Translations under genes and position numbers: made by a program
From: RGIG4608 sp051867875
GTDB lineage: Bacteria; Bacillota; Clostridia; Oscillospirales; CAG-272
Length of the DNA: 55,942 nt
Assembly (NCBI GenBank): GCA_051867875.1
Contig: JBJDZG010000018.1
Span: forward strand, 1 to 55,942
Direction: 5' to 3'
Notes under the pieces: model-generated
Database searches by the model: none
Told to the model about the DNA's origin: nothing
The model's input: the letters and a program-made list of their open reading frames with translations, nothing else
Part shown: one piece after another, positions 55,831 to 55,942 of the stretch
Layout of the letters: every line of letters begins with the position of its first letter
How positions within the stretch are numbered: position 1 is the stretch's first letter

Positions 55831-55942
55831 GGGGCGTCGAGGACGTCGCCCCCTGCGGTTGTTACGTGCGCACCGCACCAAATCTGCGTTTTCCCCCGCT
55901 TTTTCAAAAGCGGGCGCGGGCGGTGGGGCGCGTAGCCCCGCC
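55830..55942 (-). repeat. Hairpin unit and start of an R2 copy at the window edge
   Basis: A GGGGCG-class unit at 55831-55858 and, on the minus strand, the GC-rich end of an R2 element running off the window. Confidence 0.8.

Overview
The window looks like a chromosomal segment of a strictly anaerobic, endospore-forming member of the Clostridia, probably an uncultured gut lineage. Evidence: spoIIE and pro-sigma-K genes, the DapL route to diaminopimelate, a reverse rubrerythrin beside a Fur/PerR-type regulator, a DUF370/RemB gene inside the dnaA-dnaN-recF-gyrB-gyrA cluster, and strong TTGACA-17-TATAAT promoters. Species assignment is inference only.

Layout. 0.1-3.7 kb: repeat clusters flank a 2-keto-3-deoxygluconate kinase / KDPG aldolase pair, then tRNA-Arg(CCG). 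3.8-4.8 kb: Fur-family repressor with its own Fur box, and reverse rubrerythrin. 4.9-8.75 kb: an AT-rich island with a GATC restriction-modification operon (Dam-type methylase with N-terminal HTH, unknown protein, DpnII-type nuclease, second methylase), ending in a structured RNA candidate. 8.75-15.2 kb: spoIIE, a YwaF/TMEM164-like membrane protein, an AraC regulator and a DUF308 membrane protein. 15.2-18.8 kb: an acyltransferase, then dapF-dapL. 18.9-29.8 kb: two BspA-like leucine-rich-repeat surface proteins on either side of an amidase-domain protein, sigK and a nucleoside-salvage operon (deoC, deoD, deoB, cdd, mgsA). 30.3-33.6 kb: a ClpP/TepA-like protease, pduL and an uncharacterised NifU-like / GGGtGRT pair. 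33.9-36.9 kb: an unrecognised 718-residue membrane-anchored protein coupled to an EamA transporter. 37-47.3 kb: gyrA, gyrB, remB-like, recF, dnaN, dnaA, all on the minus strand, with a probable oriC between recF and remB. 48.8-55.9 kb: comM, a GNAT protein, an RNase M5-like protein, uppP, a NUDIX hydrolase and a U32 peptidase-family gene.

Two genome-scale signals stand out. The tetranucleotide GATC is nearly absent: reading every line I found 11 sites where about 200 would be expected, and five of those lie inside the restriction-modification island. Nearly every long intergenic gap is also filled by a family of non-coding repeats built from short hairpins whose stems change on both arms together, often arranged as a composite element of about 400 bp (module R1 of about 150 bp plus module R2 of about 215 bp). 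Open frames inside these repeats are not genes.
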